A stretch of DNA of 64,000 nucleotides from Megaleporinus macrocephalus (Eukaryota; Chordata; Actinopteri; Characiformes; Anostomidae), in NCBI GenBank assembly GCA_021613375.1, contig CM038714.1, forward strand, positions 42,249,623-42,313,622, read 5' to 3'. How positions within the stretch are numbered: position 1 is the stretch's first letter; each line of letters begins with the position of its first letter. The notes under the pieces are model-generated. The model ran no database searches. It was not told the DNA's origin and saw only the letters and a list, made by a program, of their open reading frames with translations. Positions 1 to 12,301 of this stretch are shown here, one piece after another. Position numbers and translations under genes: made by a program.

Positions 1-451
1 AGGTAAAAACTGAGAGCCCAGGAAAAAAAAATGTGCTTTTCAGCCACACAAATAAACATGAAAACTATCAGAAGTGTCTTTTTGTAGTGTGCTAGTATTT
101 GAAAAGGTTTGTCATGTATCCAAAGCTTATTTCCTCCAGCTTGCTTAGATGGGGCCATCTGGAAGCAAGTAGTAAAACTTTTAAGGTCAGACTCTAAGCG
201 CCAAAGCTCAAAGTCAGGCATGGAGACTCCATATGCTGGGGACACTGCTGCTGCAGTGTGTGTGAAGCCCATCTCATCTACGTTTGTTTATTCGTTTGAG
301 GCACTGATTGTGCGTTGAGGTCGTTTCAGCACAAGTTGCAATACAGTAAGCTGCCCAATCAGTACCAGCTAGTTTCAACATCACTCAGGATGACATTCCA
401 AAAGTTCTTTGGACCGGTATCTGGGGTTTTTACATAATCTGTATTATCCAT

Positions 452-545
452 TAGGGCTGGACGATATGGATCAAAAATAATATCTCAATATTTTTAGCTG
501 AATGGCGATATACGATATATATCTCGATATTTTTTCTTCTCATGA
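452..545. mobile_element. Relic of a hAT-like miniature element
   Basis: Starts TAGGGCTGGACGATATGG and is full of ATATCTCGATAT-type motifs. It resembles the ends of the better-preserved elements at 20.3 and 60.9 kb. Only one end can be recognised. Confidence 0.45.
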
Positions 546-569
546 GGCACTTAAAAACCCAGACCTATT

Positions 570-687
570 ATCCATCCATTATCTTCCACTTTATCTTTAT
601 TTACTTTATTTACAATAGTCTGGAGCCAATCCCAGCATCATCGGGCGAAGGTGGGGTCCACCATGGACAGATCACCAGTCCATTGTT
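570..687 (-). repeat. SINE 3'-region fragment, reverse orientation
   Basis: Contains TCCATCCATTATCTTCC, CTGGAGCCAATCCCAGCA and ACCAGTCCAT. These are the reverse complement of the 3' half of the SINE at 9.41-9.72 kb (GGACTGGCGAC, GGCTCCAGCC, ATGGATGA tail). Confidence 0.6.
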
Positions 688-1302
688 AATGAGCATGTGA
701 GTACATGAGACCATGAAAAAGTTTAAAACATTAGATAAATATAACCACACTACACAAGGCCACACTTAGAAAGAGAATTCAATTCAACAAGAGAAAGACA
801 GGATACTAAGACTCTTGCGATCCACTCAGGTTCTATCTTTTAAGGTTCAATCTGTTTTTCCATGTATGTTTCACATGTTAAAAAAGTTCAAACTAATTCC
901 ACAGATCTCAAGTTCTAGGCCTACAAGTATGTAATACACAAATGACTGGCTCTGGTGAAAAACAGTGGTCCAAAAGAACATTTTCAACACCTGCCACGAG
1001 AACCTGTAACACATAACCCCCCAAAAAATCACACCCTTCAAAACTTTATGAAAGAAGAACTTATGAACAGAGCTGAATGTTTCTCATAATGTACTTGACA
1101 ATGATGTACGGCCCACATGCGAGTATAACATTGTGTGGTTTATGCATGAAACTCATTTTAATATCTCTCTTCAGATGGACTGCAGTAGTACAGTTTATGT
1201 AAACACACCTTTATCAGCTTCGGACAAGCGGACTGCTGCAGGTAGCCTACATGTGAGGGAAATGTGCGCTACCTGTGCAGGTACAGTGTAAATACTACAA
1301 TA

Positions 1303-1362
1303 ATATCGTCGCTGTCCAATGAAAAACGTGCATCTCCATTTTTGTCAAATTCCTTTTTTTTG
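1303..1362 (+). mobile_element. End fragment of unnamed DNA-element family (copy at 34.0 kb is fuller)
   Basis: TATCGTCGCTGTCCAATG followed by AAAAACGTGCATCTCCATTT matches the left end of the element at 34043-34290. Confidence 0.5.
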
Positions 1363-1623
1363 ACATCTGTGATGCCCTTAAAGCATTTAGTTCATCCTTT
1401 TTTTTCTCTTTTCTTTCTTGTACTTTTAACGGGTTGTTGTTGCTTGTTTTTTGTCTTAAATAAGAAACCATTGACCTAAATAAGTAAGCTTTAGTTTATC
1501 CAGATTGTTTGTAAAATTAGTTTCTGGTTGCTACACGCGATGACATCACTTCCGGTTTTCGCTCGCGGGTTTTGCGTGGAAGTTCGGCAGCGAAGAAAAG
1601 TGAGGTAGACATCAGTACATGGC

Positions 1624-1836
1624 GTGCGTCCAAAATCACCTACTTATTTACTGCTCAGTAGTGAAATCAGTAGGCGAGAACGGCTAGTATGTCTGAATAC
1701 TCAGTAGGTATCGAGTAGTAGGTGAACGGTACCCGGATGACCTACTGCAGCCATCAGCAGCCATAGTCAGCAACTCGAGCAGTACGTACTGACTCTAATC
1801 TAGTACCTACTGACTAGTAGGCAATTTCAGACGCAC
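1624..1836. mobile_element. 213-bp miniature inverted-repeat element
   Basis: The left end GTGCGTCCAAAATCACCTAC and the right end 1816-1836 (ending TTTCAGACGCAC) form 21-bp inverted repeats matching at about 17 positions. The interior is rich in AGTAGGT / CCTACT words. No clear target-site duplication could be read. Confidence 0.55.
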
Positions 1837-2139
1837 CTATGGGCTCAACATTATCTTGCATAGTTGTAAAGCATCATAGAGGCAATGCTGTTAATCTGGT
1901 GTTAAAGCACATTGTAGTTCATATATTATCAATGATGATGTTTGTTAAGAGAAGGAGAGGAAATGTTGTGTACAGCTGTGTACATGCAATGCTATGTGCG
2001 ATGTATTGAAAACACAAGCGCTGAACAAGCTTTGTATTGTTTATTTACAGTTTTCACCTGCACGCTGATGAGAAAGAGCGACAGTAAATGGTCTAGCTTA
2101 CTACGGTCTTCATTGGCTCTGGTTTAGCTTGGTGTTAAG

Positions 2140-2542
2140 TCAGAGTTTTGACACACTGTACAAGAACAGCATAATTTGATCACAACAGTTACTGTTTACA
2201 TGCTGTAAAGATTTCATGATGGACAGGCCAATAGAAGTGCTCCAAAATAGCTTGGAAAAGTCTTCTGGTTCCATTGACTTACATTGAAAGTAAAGTAAAG
2301 ACCGTTTTTGTCTTCTTCTGTAAAGTTGCCATTTCCGAGACAATCAGACACGTCATTCATGAGATGGGGCAAGATGTATACTGTCACCATCCAAAGAAAG
2401 ATATGCATCTCCATTTTTGTTTATTTTTTATTTTTTTCTGCATCATTTGAACAAAACAAATATCCTTTCATATTTCATTATGAATGGGCCAATAGAAATG
2501 CTCCAGCATAGCTGGGAAGAAAAATCTGGTTTCGTAGACTTA
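2140..2542 (+). mobile_element. Two partial copies of the unnamed CCAATAGAAGTGCTCC family
   Basis: CAATAGAAGTGCTCCAAAAT at about 2229 and AATAGAAATGCTCCAGCATA at about 2490 mark two tandem partial copies, each followed by a TTACAT-type segment. The family recurs at 32.2, 34.0 and 43.5 kb. The second copy abuts a SINE fragment. Confidence 0.5.
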
Positions 2543-2607
2543 CATAGATCTCCACACTTAACCCATCCGTGCAGTGAAACACTCACATATATACACACAC
2601 ACACACT
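2543..2607 (-). repeat. SINE tail fragment
   Basis: TTAACCCATCCGTGCAGTGA and AACACTCACATATA match the 3' end of the SINEs at 30.4 and 34.6 kb, in the same orientation as those two copies. Confidence 0.55.
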
Positions 2608-2612
2608 AGTGT

Positions 2613-2712
2613 AGGGGTGTGTTAAAAAAAAGCAATTTTTCGATTCTAATCGATCTTCATTTGAATAATCCGATATCGATTCGTATAAACCCGAGATCGA
2701 TCTTTAAAATCC
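2613..2712. mobile_element. Relic with CGATTCTAATCGAT motifs
   Basis: Starts TAGGGGTGTGTTA and contains repeated ATCGAT/CGATATCGATTC words, like ends of hAT-like miniature elements elsewhere in the window. No second end was found. Confidence 0.35.
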
Positions 2713-3131
2713 CCCCCAGAAATATAGACTCACCATCTTTATGTACTTTGCAGGTACTGATACGCTTCACTACTTGTATAGTTTTTCATTGCCAAACCGT
2801 CTACACCTTCCGAGAGTACAAAATAATTAAATATGTTGCCGTAGGTAACCTCAGACCACCTTTTCATATAATCCACCCACTGTGTTATTAACCTTGGATG
2901 AGACAGTGTTGTCCCATTCGAAATTCTTATTGTCTCTCTGGTCTCCTCCCATGGAACTGTATTTATTTTGGTTAGCTGAGCTGAAGTTCTAACACAAAGG
3001 CGGAACAAACACACGCTTGAAAGTGGGTGTGGCCAAATACAGTGATTATAAACATATAAACACTAATGTTTTTAGTAATGGTAGGTTGAGTGTTCCTTGT
3101 ACATTTACCACATTAGTTCTCTGATTCAAGG

Positions 3132-3190
3132 TTCATGGGATCGAACCGGCAACCTTCCAGTCACAAGGCTGGTTCCCTAACCCCCTTTTT
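3132..3190 (-). repeat. SINE head fragment (tRNA-like), reverse orientation
   Basis: GGGATCGAACCGGCAACCTT, then CCAGTCACAAGGCTGGTTCC, is the reverse complement of the tRNA-like head also seen at about 30.55 kb and 34.8 kb. Confidence 0.6.
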
Positions 3191-3768
3191 TTAAGGGGGG
3201 CATCAGCTTTACATGAGTAACATATATAAAAATAGCTGATACACATGCATCCATATAATCCATCTGTAACAGTCAAGACACTACCAGTGGTGGCAGCTGT
3301 AGTCATTCAAAACAGTTACATATGAAATAAGTTCATATGCATGCATCAAGTCACTCTCTCTGTTTCTCGTAGACGCAGATGGTTACCATACGTTGTTATG
3401 ATTCTAAAAGACATATTCTAGATCTAGATTTTGATTGGTGCTGTAGACCACCCTTTCATTCTCTCTCTCTCCCTCTCTTTTTGTGCATGTGTATAATTTG
3501 CCCTGAATGGTCTGTTTTCTTTCCTCTGGCACGGCACCACCTCTGATTTCCATGGCCGCACCATCGAGGGAGTTTCCGAGTGCTCTGAGATTTCGATCCA
3601 CTCTGAAGTCCAACGCTTCGTTCACTGACTCTATTGACACTTTAGCTTGAACGTGGGAGCCTCATATTTCACTTTATTCGCTGTTCTATTGCCCATAAAT
3701 CATAGGAGAAGAAAAACATGTCAGCACTAATATGAGGTGATGTGCTTTATCGCTTCCGTGCTGTGTGT

Positions 3769-3825
3769 GTATATATATATATATACGGATAATACTATAT
3801 ATAGTATTATCTGTATATATATATT

Positions 3826-3892
<67 letters not shown>
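3769..3892. repeat. (TA)n tract containing a 24-bp perfect palindrome
   Basis: Alternating TA at 3769-3785 and about 3813-3892, with a non-simple palindrome at 3788-3811 between the two blocks. Confidence 0.85.
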
Positions 3893-3894
<2 letters not shown>

Positions 3895-4023
3895 TCTATT
3901 TATCTATTTATTTATTAAAGCCTTCTTATCCACAGTCGAATATTTAGCCGCTCAGGCAATGAGCTCCTGGTGGAGGCTTTATGACAGCGTGGATGTGGGA
4001 AAGAGTGAGTTTGTTTATATTCT

Positions 4024-4024
4024 T

Positions 4025-4056
<32 letters not shown>
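4024..4056. repeat. (GA)n microsatellite
   Basis: Run of GAGAGA, then GAAAGAAAG. Confidence 0.85.
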
Positions 4057-4058
<2 letters not shown>

Positions 4059-4543
4059 AAGTGGGGAGGGGAGGGGGGTTGTTCTGTTTATCCAATGTAT
4101 GTGTGAGTGTGTGTGAAAGAGAAAGTGGTTTAGAAAGTGCTTCTGCTGTCGTGGTTCATACAAGTGTTGAAATGGAATAGAACGAGCGAGAGACCTTGCA
4201 AGGGAGCAGGTGAGGGGAAGTAGGGGATCACGTCCGGCCCGCTTCTCCTGCTTCTCCCGATTTGCCAGATATGCCAAATCACCCCCGAAGGGCCCAGGTT
4301 GACTCCTGACCTCCGGAAGTATGTGAAAAGATGGAGGTATTATATTCATCTCAGCACACGTGGCTCAGCACTGGTAACACAATATAGTGGCAGTTGATGA
4401 CTGTTATTTAGTTGTGCATCAATAAGTCTAAACACAGTAAAACCTATAGGACGAATGATAGAAGTGGTTATGAATTATGATTATTGTATTAAAATGAATT
4501 CCAATCCATGTATATAGCTTTACCAAATGTTTCCGTAGTGACT

Positions 4544-5345
4544 GTTTTATGTAGGGATGGAAGGATAAATCGGCTTTGTATCGGCTATGTATAAAATATG
4601 TGATCGGTGATCGGCCGATGTTTCTCTAATGTAGCCGATCCCAAGAGCTGATCGATGGCGTTAAACAAATGAGCCTAATTTCTGTATTTCCAGGAAAAGG
4701 AACCCTCCGGCCAGCTCCCTGCAATTCCTATCTGAACCACTAGGGGGAAACACATACCCTTTCATTTTCGACAAACTGACTAAAGCAGCGGCCTCGGGAG
4801 AAAAGCATGCGCTTATAGAAAGCATGTCGTCCGTCTGGCAGCTTGTTGCCGTATGTGACGCAGACTCATCCAGAGCGTTTTTAAAATTTGTAAAATTAAC
4901 CATGTCTCGTTGGGGAACCAGGACAAAGTCTTTTAACACTCTAATCTGATACGGTTTTTAGACCCACGACTGAATACAGTGAGTATCAGTAAACAGTTTA
5001 AAATAACAGAGTCTGCTTTTAATGACTGCAGTTTTTACTGCATTTAGTTAATTAGCTTTTTTAGTTTTAAATTAATAGCAGTCTTGGTGATATTTGTTTG
5101 ATTTACTTTGTTTATTTACTGATAATTTAGTTTAAAATATGATGCTGTTTCATATGAGCTCATTAAAAATGGTAATAAACCAGTTTAGTACATGTTTCAT
5201 GACTTGCCTGCGCTAATAACTACATGTAGCCCTGCTGTGGCCCCGCCCTCGATCGGTATCGGCAATCGGCCGATCGTGCTGAAAGGTGATCGGCGATCGG
5301 AATCGGCCTCAAAAACGCTGATCGGTCCATCTCTAGTTTTATGTA
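4544..5345. mobile_element. hAT-like nonautonomous element, 782 bp, with target-site duplication
   Basis: GTTTTATGTA at 4544-4553 is repeated exactly at 5336-5345. The element between starts GGGATGGAAGGATAAATCGG and ends GATCGGTCCATCTCTAG, imperfect inverted ends. The subterminal regions are dense in ATCGGCCGATC words. The interior has no convincing transposase. A direct repeat of 8-10 bp fits hAT-type insertion. Confidence 0.7.
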
Positions 5346-6111
5346 TCGTTAAAAAAGACTTGCTGGTACATGACTAGCAAACCTCCCTCCCTTTCTGCTC
5401 TGCTCTAAAAGGCAGGGGCGTGTCTAAAACCAAAGCCCCGCCCATTGACTAAAACCTATTGTGTTTGGGGAGTGATATGAAAACCTGAGCAGCACACATG
5501 AGCTTTGTAAAGTGGTCCTTGCGGTCCTCCCACCAACTAGAGCTGCTAAAATTGATTTGAAGAACAGAACTGAGTAATCAATTAAGCAGAAACAGCTCGT
5601 TAGTGTTTTATCACTCAAGCCTACAGAGTTATAGCAGCAGCAGGACTGGACCTTGACCGGAGCTGCTCTCTCTCTCTCTCTCTCTTCCTCTCTCTCTCCA
5701 AATAAAGCACTCGCTCAACTTTTCCTTGGCCCTTTCACCACACGGCCCGGGCGGTGATTGCCAGCTAAGACTATGCAGGACGAAGTGCGTGTGCTTTATT
5801 GCTCCGAATAGGTCTGGAACGCTGAGCGCATGCCGTAAGCATGTGAGGCGTGGAGGCGCAGGAGTCTGTGAGGAATTGTTAGGAGTTTTTCAGGTTGCAG
5901 GAGGTTTCAGAGGGTTTCGCCGGACCAGGCCTCTCCCTCCTGCTCCCACAGCCAGATGTATAAAGGCCTCGCTGGCTGTGGTCTCTCCTGCTTTCAGACT
6001 TTCAGGGCGTCGCTCGTTCTCTCGTTCTCTCGTTCAGTTTCAAGGCTGGAGAACATTTCTATACTTATATACGTAATCATAAAAGATTAGCAGGTTTATA
6101 CGACTCTTACT
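5346..6111. other. Intronic sequence without recognised elements
   Basis: Mixed composition with a short CT run at about 5666-5698 and a GC-richer part at 5730-6020. No conserved coding signal was seen. Confidence 0.5.
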
Positions 6112-7325
<1,214 letters not shown>

Positions 7326-8035
7326 GTTGATTCAGTGGTTTTGGTCAGTGTTTAGGGATGCTCTGCTGTTCTGAGGCAGCAGTGTGTCACGTCATTCCTG
7401 TGGTTGGAAAGTGCTGTTTTTGTTTGTTATTGAGGAAATAATGAAGTCTCTCAGGGATCCCAGCGCTCCCTGTGAACCGTGAACAGCAGCCAAGCACAGG
7501 CTACTGTTAACCCTTCCGAGGAGATCACAGAAGCAGCTCATTTTATCTTAATGATTTCTCATCGGCAGCTCCTTAAAAAAAAACTTCTGTACATTTTAGC
7601 CTGTTGTAGTGATTTGTGGAGATTAAAACAAACAGAAAAAAGAAGAACAGGCTTATATCTGAAGATGCGGAATGTAAATGTCGTTTATTCTGTAAATATT
7701 TAATTACATATAAGAAACAGAGCAGTGTGACAATCAGGTGAGATGTAGAACAAACAGTGTGAAGGTGAAATTCAGAGATTACCTGAGGACATCTCTCTCT
7801 CTCCAGCTCTGCCGCTCCGCACAGTGCAATAAAACACAGCAGTTGACCCAGTGCCCAGCAGGTGCAGTGCATTCTGGGAGGCCTTCCAGGGCCGAGAGCG
7901 ATGGGGGGTGTCCGAGGTGAAGATGAAAGCGCTCGGTGAAAGAGAGAAAGGAAGAACGAGTCACATTCATCCGTTCAGCAAACACTACAGCTCAGCCGCG
8001 CTGCCAAACACTGTGCTGCAGGCCAGAACAGTTAT
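7326..8035. other. Intronic sequence without recognised elements
   Basis: Ordinary mixed sequence between two pyrimidine tracts; nothing recognised. Confidence 0.5.
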
Positions 8036-8460
8036 GATTCATCCCTCCATCCATCCATCTCTCTCTGCTTCTCTCCATGTCTCTGTCTCTCCCGCTCCTT
8101 ATATCTGTCTCTCCCTCTCGCTCCCTGTCACTCTCTTGCTCACTGTTTCTCTCTCTATCCCAATGTCTGTCTCTCTTTCTCTCTTAATATTTGTCACTCC
8201 TTCTTAGTAGCAACAACAATTTATATTGTTATTTATTTATCTATTTATTTACCTATTTATCTAATAGTGTATTAATTATTATAGTTTTATAATTATAATT
8301 TTAATTATTATTGTTATTATTATTTTGTTGTTTTTTTGTATGTTAAAAATTAGTTTTTTATTTTATTATTTTTTATTTTATTTTTAATGAGTTTACATAA
8401 TTTTTTTATTTTATTATTTTTTATTTTATTTTTAATGAGTTTACATTATTTTTTTCTCCT
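8036..8460. repeat. CT-rich tract followed by AT-rich sequence with a 48-bp direct duplication
   Basis: CT-rich to about 8200, then AT-rich. A segment ending TTTTTAATGAGTTTACAT occurs twice, 48 bp apart (at 8381 and 8429). Confidence 0.7.
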
Positions 8461-8462
8461 TC

Positions 8463-8530
<68 letters not shown>
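8463..8530. repeat. (AAT)n microsatellite
   Basis: About 22 uninterrupted AAT units. Confidence 0.95.
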
Positions 8531-8531
<1 letters not shown>

Positions 8532-8735
8532 CTCTCTGTGTCTCATCTCTCCCCTCTCTCTCTCTTTCTCATCTCTCTCTGTGCTTCTTCACTCCTCTGT
8601 CTCTGCACTTCTCTTATGTTCTCGTTTTCTCTCTCTCTCTCTTTCTCATCTCTCTCTGTGCTTCTTCACTCCTCCATCTCTGCACTTCTCTTATGTTCTC
8701 GATCTCTCCCTCTCTCTCTCTCCATCTCAGTTTTC
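8532..8735. repeat. CT-rich 78-bp tandem duplication
   Basis: GTGCTTCTTCACTCCTC, then CTGCACTTCTCTTATGTTCT, occurs at 8581 and again at 8659, separated by (CT)n. Confidence 0.8.
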
Positions 8736-8939
8736 CTGTGAGTGAGGACACTTGTGAAAGAAGCCTCACAGGAAGGGGAAACACTGTTAATGTGTCAGTG
8801 GAGAGTTTGGGGTTTGAATAATTCAGCCCGAATGCCGAGCGGGCTGCTTTAAAAAGCGCTTCAGCTTGACTCCTGTGGCCCACGATTTTCTTGGCATGTC
8901 TGAGCCCTTTGGCAGCCGTGTAGCATTGAAGGGTTTACT

Positions 8940-8993
8940 GTACTCATTCCTCATCCCGCTGTTTCTCTCTCTCTCCCTGTCTCTGTGTTTCAG
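8940..8993 (+). promoter_or_regulatory. Splice acceptor with strong polypyrimidine tract
   Basis: About 30 bases of almost unbroken C/T (8961-8990) precede TTTCAG. This is the 3' splice site of the cysteine-rich exon. Larger CT-rich tracts lie 0.2-3 kb upstream and could compete for pyrimidine-tract binding proteins, but that is inference. Confidence 0.85.
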
Positions 8994-9149
8994 CGTGCCA
9001 GTCCGGGTTTTTTAAGCCGGCTCAGGGCGACGAGGCCTGCCTGCAGTGTCCCATCAACAGCCGCACCACCAACGACGGAGCCACCAACTGCGTCTGCCGC
9101 AACGGCTACTACCGCACCGACTCCGACCCCATCCAGATGCCCTGCACCA
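8994..9149 (+). CDS. ephb2: ephb2 exon: cysteine-rich (EGF/TNFR-like) domain, 156 bp
   Basis: Encodes 51 whole codons plus split codons at both ends, starting ACQSGFFKPAQGDEAC and continuing through CPINSRTTNDGATNCVC and NGYYRTDSDP to the final PCT. Six cysteines are visible, as expected for the Eph cysteine-rich module between the ephrin-binding domain and FN3-1. That module takes part in receptor clustering (family knowledge). The acceptor is a strong pyrimidine tract ending TTTCAG at 8991-8993. The donor is GTACGT from 9150. The length of 156 bp equals the corresponding exon in vertebrate Eph genes. The exon begins with two bases of a codon and ends with one base, which the next exon completes as ACC (Thr). 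It is much more GC-rich than the flanking intron. This is the fourth coding exon if numbering follows mammalian EPHB2; upstream exons are outside the window. Confidence 0.96.
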
Positions 9150-9411
9150 GTACGTTCCCTCACAAGCACCCAGTCTGGTCAAGACCCACAATCAGATTTC
9201 TTAACCCTTTCAACGTCAGCAAACCTTACATGAGGCTCAGAGGCTCAGAGTGTGTTGGTCCCTGTTGAGTATTAATATGTGTGGTTAATGAAGAGTTGGG
9301 TGCAGGCTACTCTGGGTATGGTAAATTGGGTCAGCATTGGTAGATAGTTCTTTACTGCACATTTACCTCTTATTTGCTGAGTAGGTTTATAAAATATATT
9401 AAATATTGGTT

Positions 9412-9722
9412 TTGTAGTGGTTAGCACTGTCGCCTCACAGCCAGATGATCTGGGTTGGATTCCCGGTCCGGGCACTCTATGTAGAGTGTGCATGTTCTCC
9501 CCGTGCTTGAGTGGGTTAACTCTGGGTACTCCGGTTTCCTCCCACAGTCCAAACACATGCATGTAAGGTTGATTGGTCACTCTAAATTAGCCATGAGTGT
9601 GTATTGGCTATGAGATGGACTGGCGACTTGTCCATAATGTACGCCACCTTAGCCCAATGATTGGCTCCAGCCCACCTGTTACCCCGACTAGCAGGATACA
9701 GCGGAAGATAATGAATGGATGA
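9412..9722 (+). repeat. SINE with tRNA-like head and L2-type 3' region
   Basis: The head GTGGTTAGCACTGTCGCCTC with GATTCCCGGTCCGGGC resembles an RNA polymerase III tRNA-like promoter (A/B boxes). The body has GGTTTCCTCCCACAGTCCAA and GGACTGGCGACTTG, and the tail GAAGATAATGAATGGATGA. This layout is common in fish SINEs. It is slightly degenerate. Confidence 0.75.
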
Positions 9723-10686
9723 TATTAAATCTTATAATAAGTATTAGTTATGGACTCTATCCACTAAATGACTAGCAAACACAACAGTTACTCACATATA
9801 AAACCAAAATCTTATTTTCAGTTACAGAAAATGTTTCTTTGGGATGCATTTATCTCAGAACAGTGGGATCTAACTTCTTATCATGTGGCCATTAGGGACA
9901 GGGATGCAGTCTCACTTTCTGCTCTAAAATGTGGCTAAAATAAGACCCCACCCATTGATTACAACTTATTACATTCTCTAGTGAGAGAGCATATATTGTA
10001 TTCTTTTTTATTTTAATATTAAATTCATTAAAAAATATAATTTCTTTAATTTCAAAGATGTTTTAAGGTGCCATAGACTGTTTTCACATTGGCATTGTTT
10101 AATAATGATACATAGAACACATAGAACTGACATATGATCATATGTTCTTCCTCCTTCAAATACACATCCAGCATTTACATAAGAGGCTAGTATAAAGGGC
10201 TCATTCCGAAATTGTAGATTGGTACATAACAGTCTTGATTCAATATTAATGCCTCCAAAATTACATACAATGTCGGAGCAACAGCAGCAAAAAAGCTGTG
10301 AATGTTTTCTAACGCTTTCCAAGGAGCTATACTGTCACTGTCGGTACATGGTTGATGTTCACCTTTGAGCGAGGCTGAAGTTAACTTCTTATTCTCCAGA
10401 TTCTTAATAAAATGTTCTGTTCCACCTTAAATGCTACAGCTTGTACAGGTGCCAGAATGTAACTGTAACGCCATTTAAGGTGGAGTGGAAAAACCATAAA
10501 ACTAGCTGGCGGATAGGACATTATTTGACGCTAAAGAGACTGAAGAGAGAGGTTGAGTTAAAATGCTGAATCAATACATTACACATTTTAAAACAACAAA
10601 ATTAAAAAACGATCACGTGTTTTATAAGTAAAATATAAATTAAGGTTCAGATTACCACTTATTTACAAAGAAATAAAGTTTAAAAA
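9723..10686. other. Plain AT-rich intronic sequence
   Basis: No recognised element apart from AT-rich stretches around 9990-10060 and 10560-10680. Confidence 0.5.
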
Positions 10687-11189
10687 AGTTTAGGATTACT
10701 TTAGAATTTTATTTCATGCATTTTTCATGCAATTCACAAACAATATTGTCCATTTCACAATTAATGTAAGTGTATCAGATGATTTTTAAAGAATAAAAAT
10801 GTTTGTATTGAAGCCTATTTTGTATAGAGGCTTATTTTGCATATAGTCCTATTATCAGTAATTCTCAGTCCTCTGTCTAAATCTCCTGGTACGGCCGCCA
10901 ATCCAAGTTAAGGATGTTATTGGACTAATTGGTTGTTAGGACACTCTTGCTCAATTGTGATGCACAGCTGAAAAACATTCTACTAATAAGTGAGTATAAA
11001 AGGGAGAACAACATTCTAGGTTAGTTTAGTATCTGAAGCATCAGCAGTTGATGGATTGCTGACCGGCTCAAAATGACCAGAAAGAAACAACTTTCTTTAG
11101 AGACCCGTCAGTCCATTGTTGTGTCAAGGAAGGAAGATACTCCATTGAAAACAAGAACATGTCATCCCAAACCTTTGAGCCGTAGTGTA
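10687..11189 (+). mobile_element. Tc1-like deletion derivative (nonautonomous)
   Basis: The left end TTTAGGATTACTTTAG and the right end ACCTTTGAGCCGTAGTGTA match, with changes, the terminal repeats of the element at 56.1 kb. An ATG at 11073 begins MTRKKQLSLETRQSIVV, the N-terminal DNA-binding part of a Tc1 transposase. After about 25 codons the frame jumps straight to the right end, so most of the transposase is deleted. Confidence 0.75.
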
Positions 11190-11196
11190 TAATTTG

Positions 11197-11197
11197 T

Positions 11198-11242
<45 letters not shown>
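11197..11242. repeat. (TA)n tract
   Basis: ATATATAT run with GTATATATG interruptions just outside the Tc1 derivative. Confidence 0.8.
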
Positions 11243-11394
11243 ATGGCTTATTACTCTCCCAGTTAATACCTTGGGTTTAAATAGATCATAACATACTGTT
11301 TATAACTACCTGGTATATCAATATTCAGGTCTGAATATTGAACTGTTTTTTAAGTGTTTTTTTATTGGGGATCACAGTTTGAACTAATTTGTAC

Positions 11395-12300
11395 GGTGCC
11401 TGATAGCAGCCGCGGGGTCGGCGTTCATGACCTCACATGTGGCGCACGTCTGCAGCAGCTCTTTCCTTTCAGATGAGCCATGACCTCTATCTCAGACAGC
11501 AGCCTAAATCTCCTCCGCACTGACTGTCTCGGCTTATTCTTTCTGCTCTCTGAGCGGTCAGGGTTACAGGCCAGTAGAGCAGGCCATGGCCTTTTGTAGA
11601 AACAGCAGAGGCCAAGGCTGCAGAAGGTTCCGAAGCTACTTGTGCCATTGTATGTGCCATGTATTTATTTCGCTCTGAAAGCGATGGCATAGTGAGCACA
11701 GAGGAGGAGGAGGAGGAGGAGGAGGAGGAGGAGGAGAGAGCGGCGAGTGAGCAAGACAAAGCGGGAGGGAAAGAAAGGAAGCAGAAGAGAAAGGACGATC
11801 GTTGGAGCCTTTAGACAAAAAGCCATTAGCATAAGGCCGGCCTTGGGAGCGGAGCAGCTGTTGTGAATAAGAAAGAATCAGAAAAGCAGCGTCACGTCAC
11901 GGAGCTGCCGCTCAGCGGGCTCCTCTCTGATTAAAGGCTGGAAAAGGAGCACATCTGAAAGCCCAGAGCAGCTTAAGGCGCCTGTTAGTGCTCGCTAACC
12001 CGGGAACGCGCTGTTTACGAATAGTTTTGCGTGCCATAGAGAGGCTAGGACGGCTTTCGCATTTCGCCTGTAGGACTTCAGGACGCTGCGCGATTAAAAG
12101 GCCTGTAAATGAGTAATCAATTGGATTTTTTTCTCCTTTTCCCCCCTTTAAAGAGTGTGGGGGCGGAGGGTTTGCTTCTTGATTATCTCATTAGCCCCCA
12201 GAGGACCGCCCATAGTAATTAGAAGCACATGCCAGTTAAAGATAAACACAGGGTATTGTTTGTTTTAGTCGGGCTGTCAGTCAAAAGCGAGTCTCGGAGG
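11395..12300. other. Repeat-poor, GC-richer block (candidate conserved non-coding DNA)
   Basis: No transposon-like sequence except a short (GGA)n at 11701-11735. TAAT-core words (CATTAGCCCC, GTAATTAGAAGC) occur at 12180-12230. Regulatory function is a guess that needs comparison with other fish. Confidence 0.25.
11700..11736. repeat. (GGA)n microsatellite
   Basis: About 12 GAG/GGA units. Confidence 0.9.
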
Positions 12301-12301
12301 C

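Noticed and set aside
3915..4349. 144-codon minus-strand open frame with Ser/Leu runs
   Set aside because: It crosses the (GA)n repeat, which supplies the Ser/Leu run, and the rest has no domain or homologous feel.
4661..4939. 92-codon minus-strand open frame inside the hAT-like element
   Set aside because: No zinc-finger or hAT dimerisation motif could be seen. It is short and within an apparently nonautonomous element.
9412..9480. A functional tRNA gene
   Set aside because: The tRNA-like head is followed directly by a LINE-like body and a simple-repeat tail, and it has no intact cloverleaf. It is a SINE.
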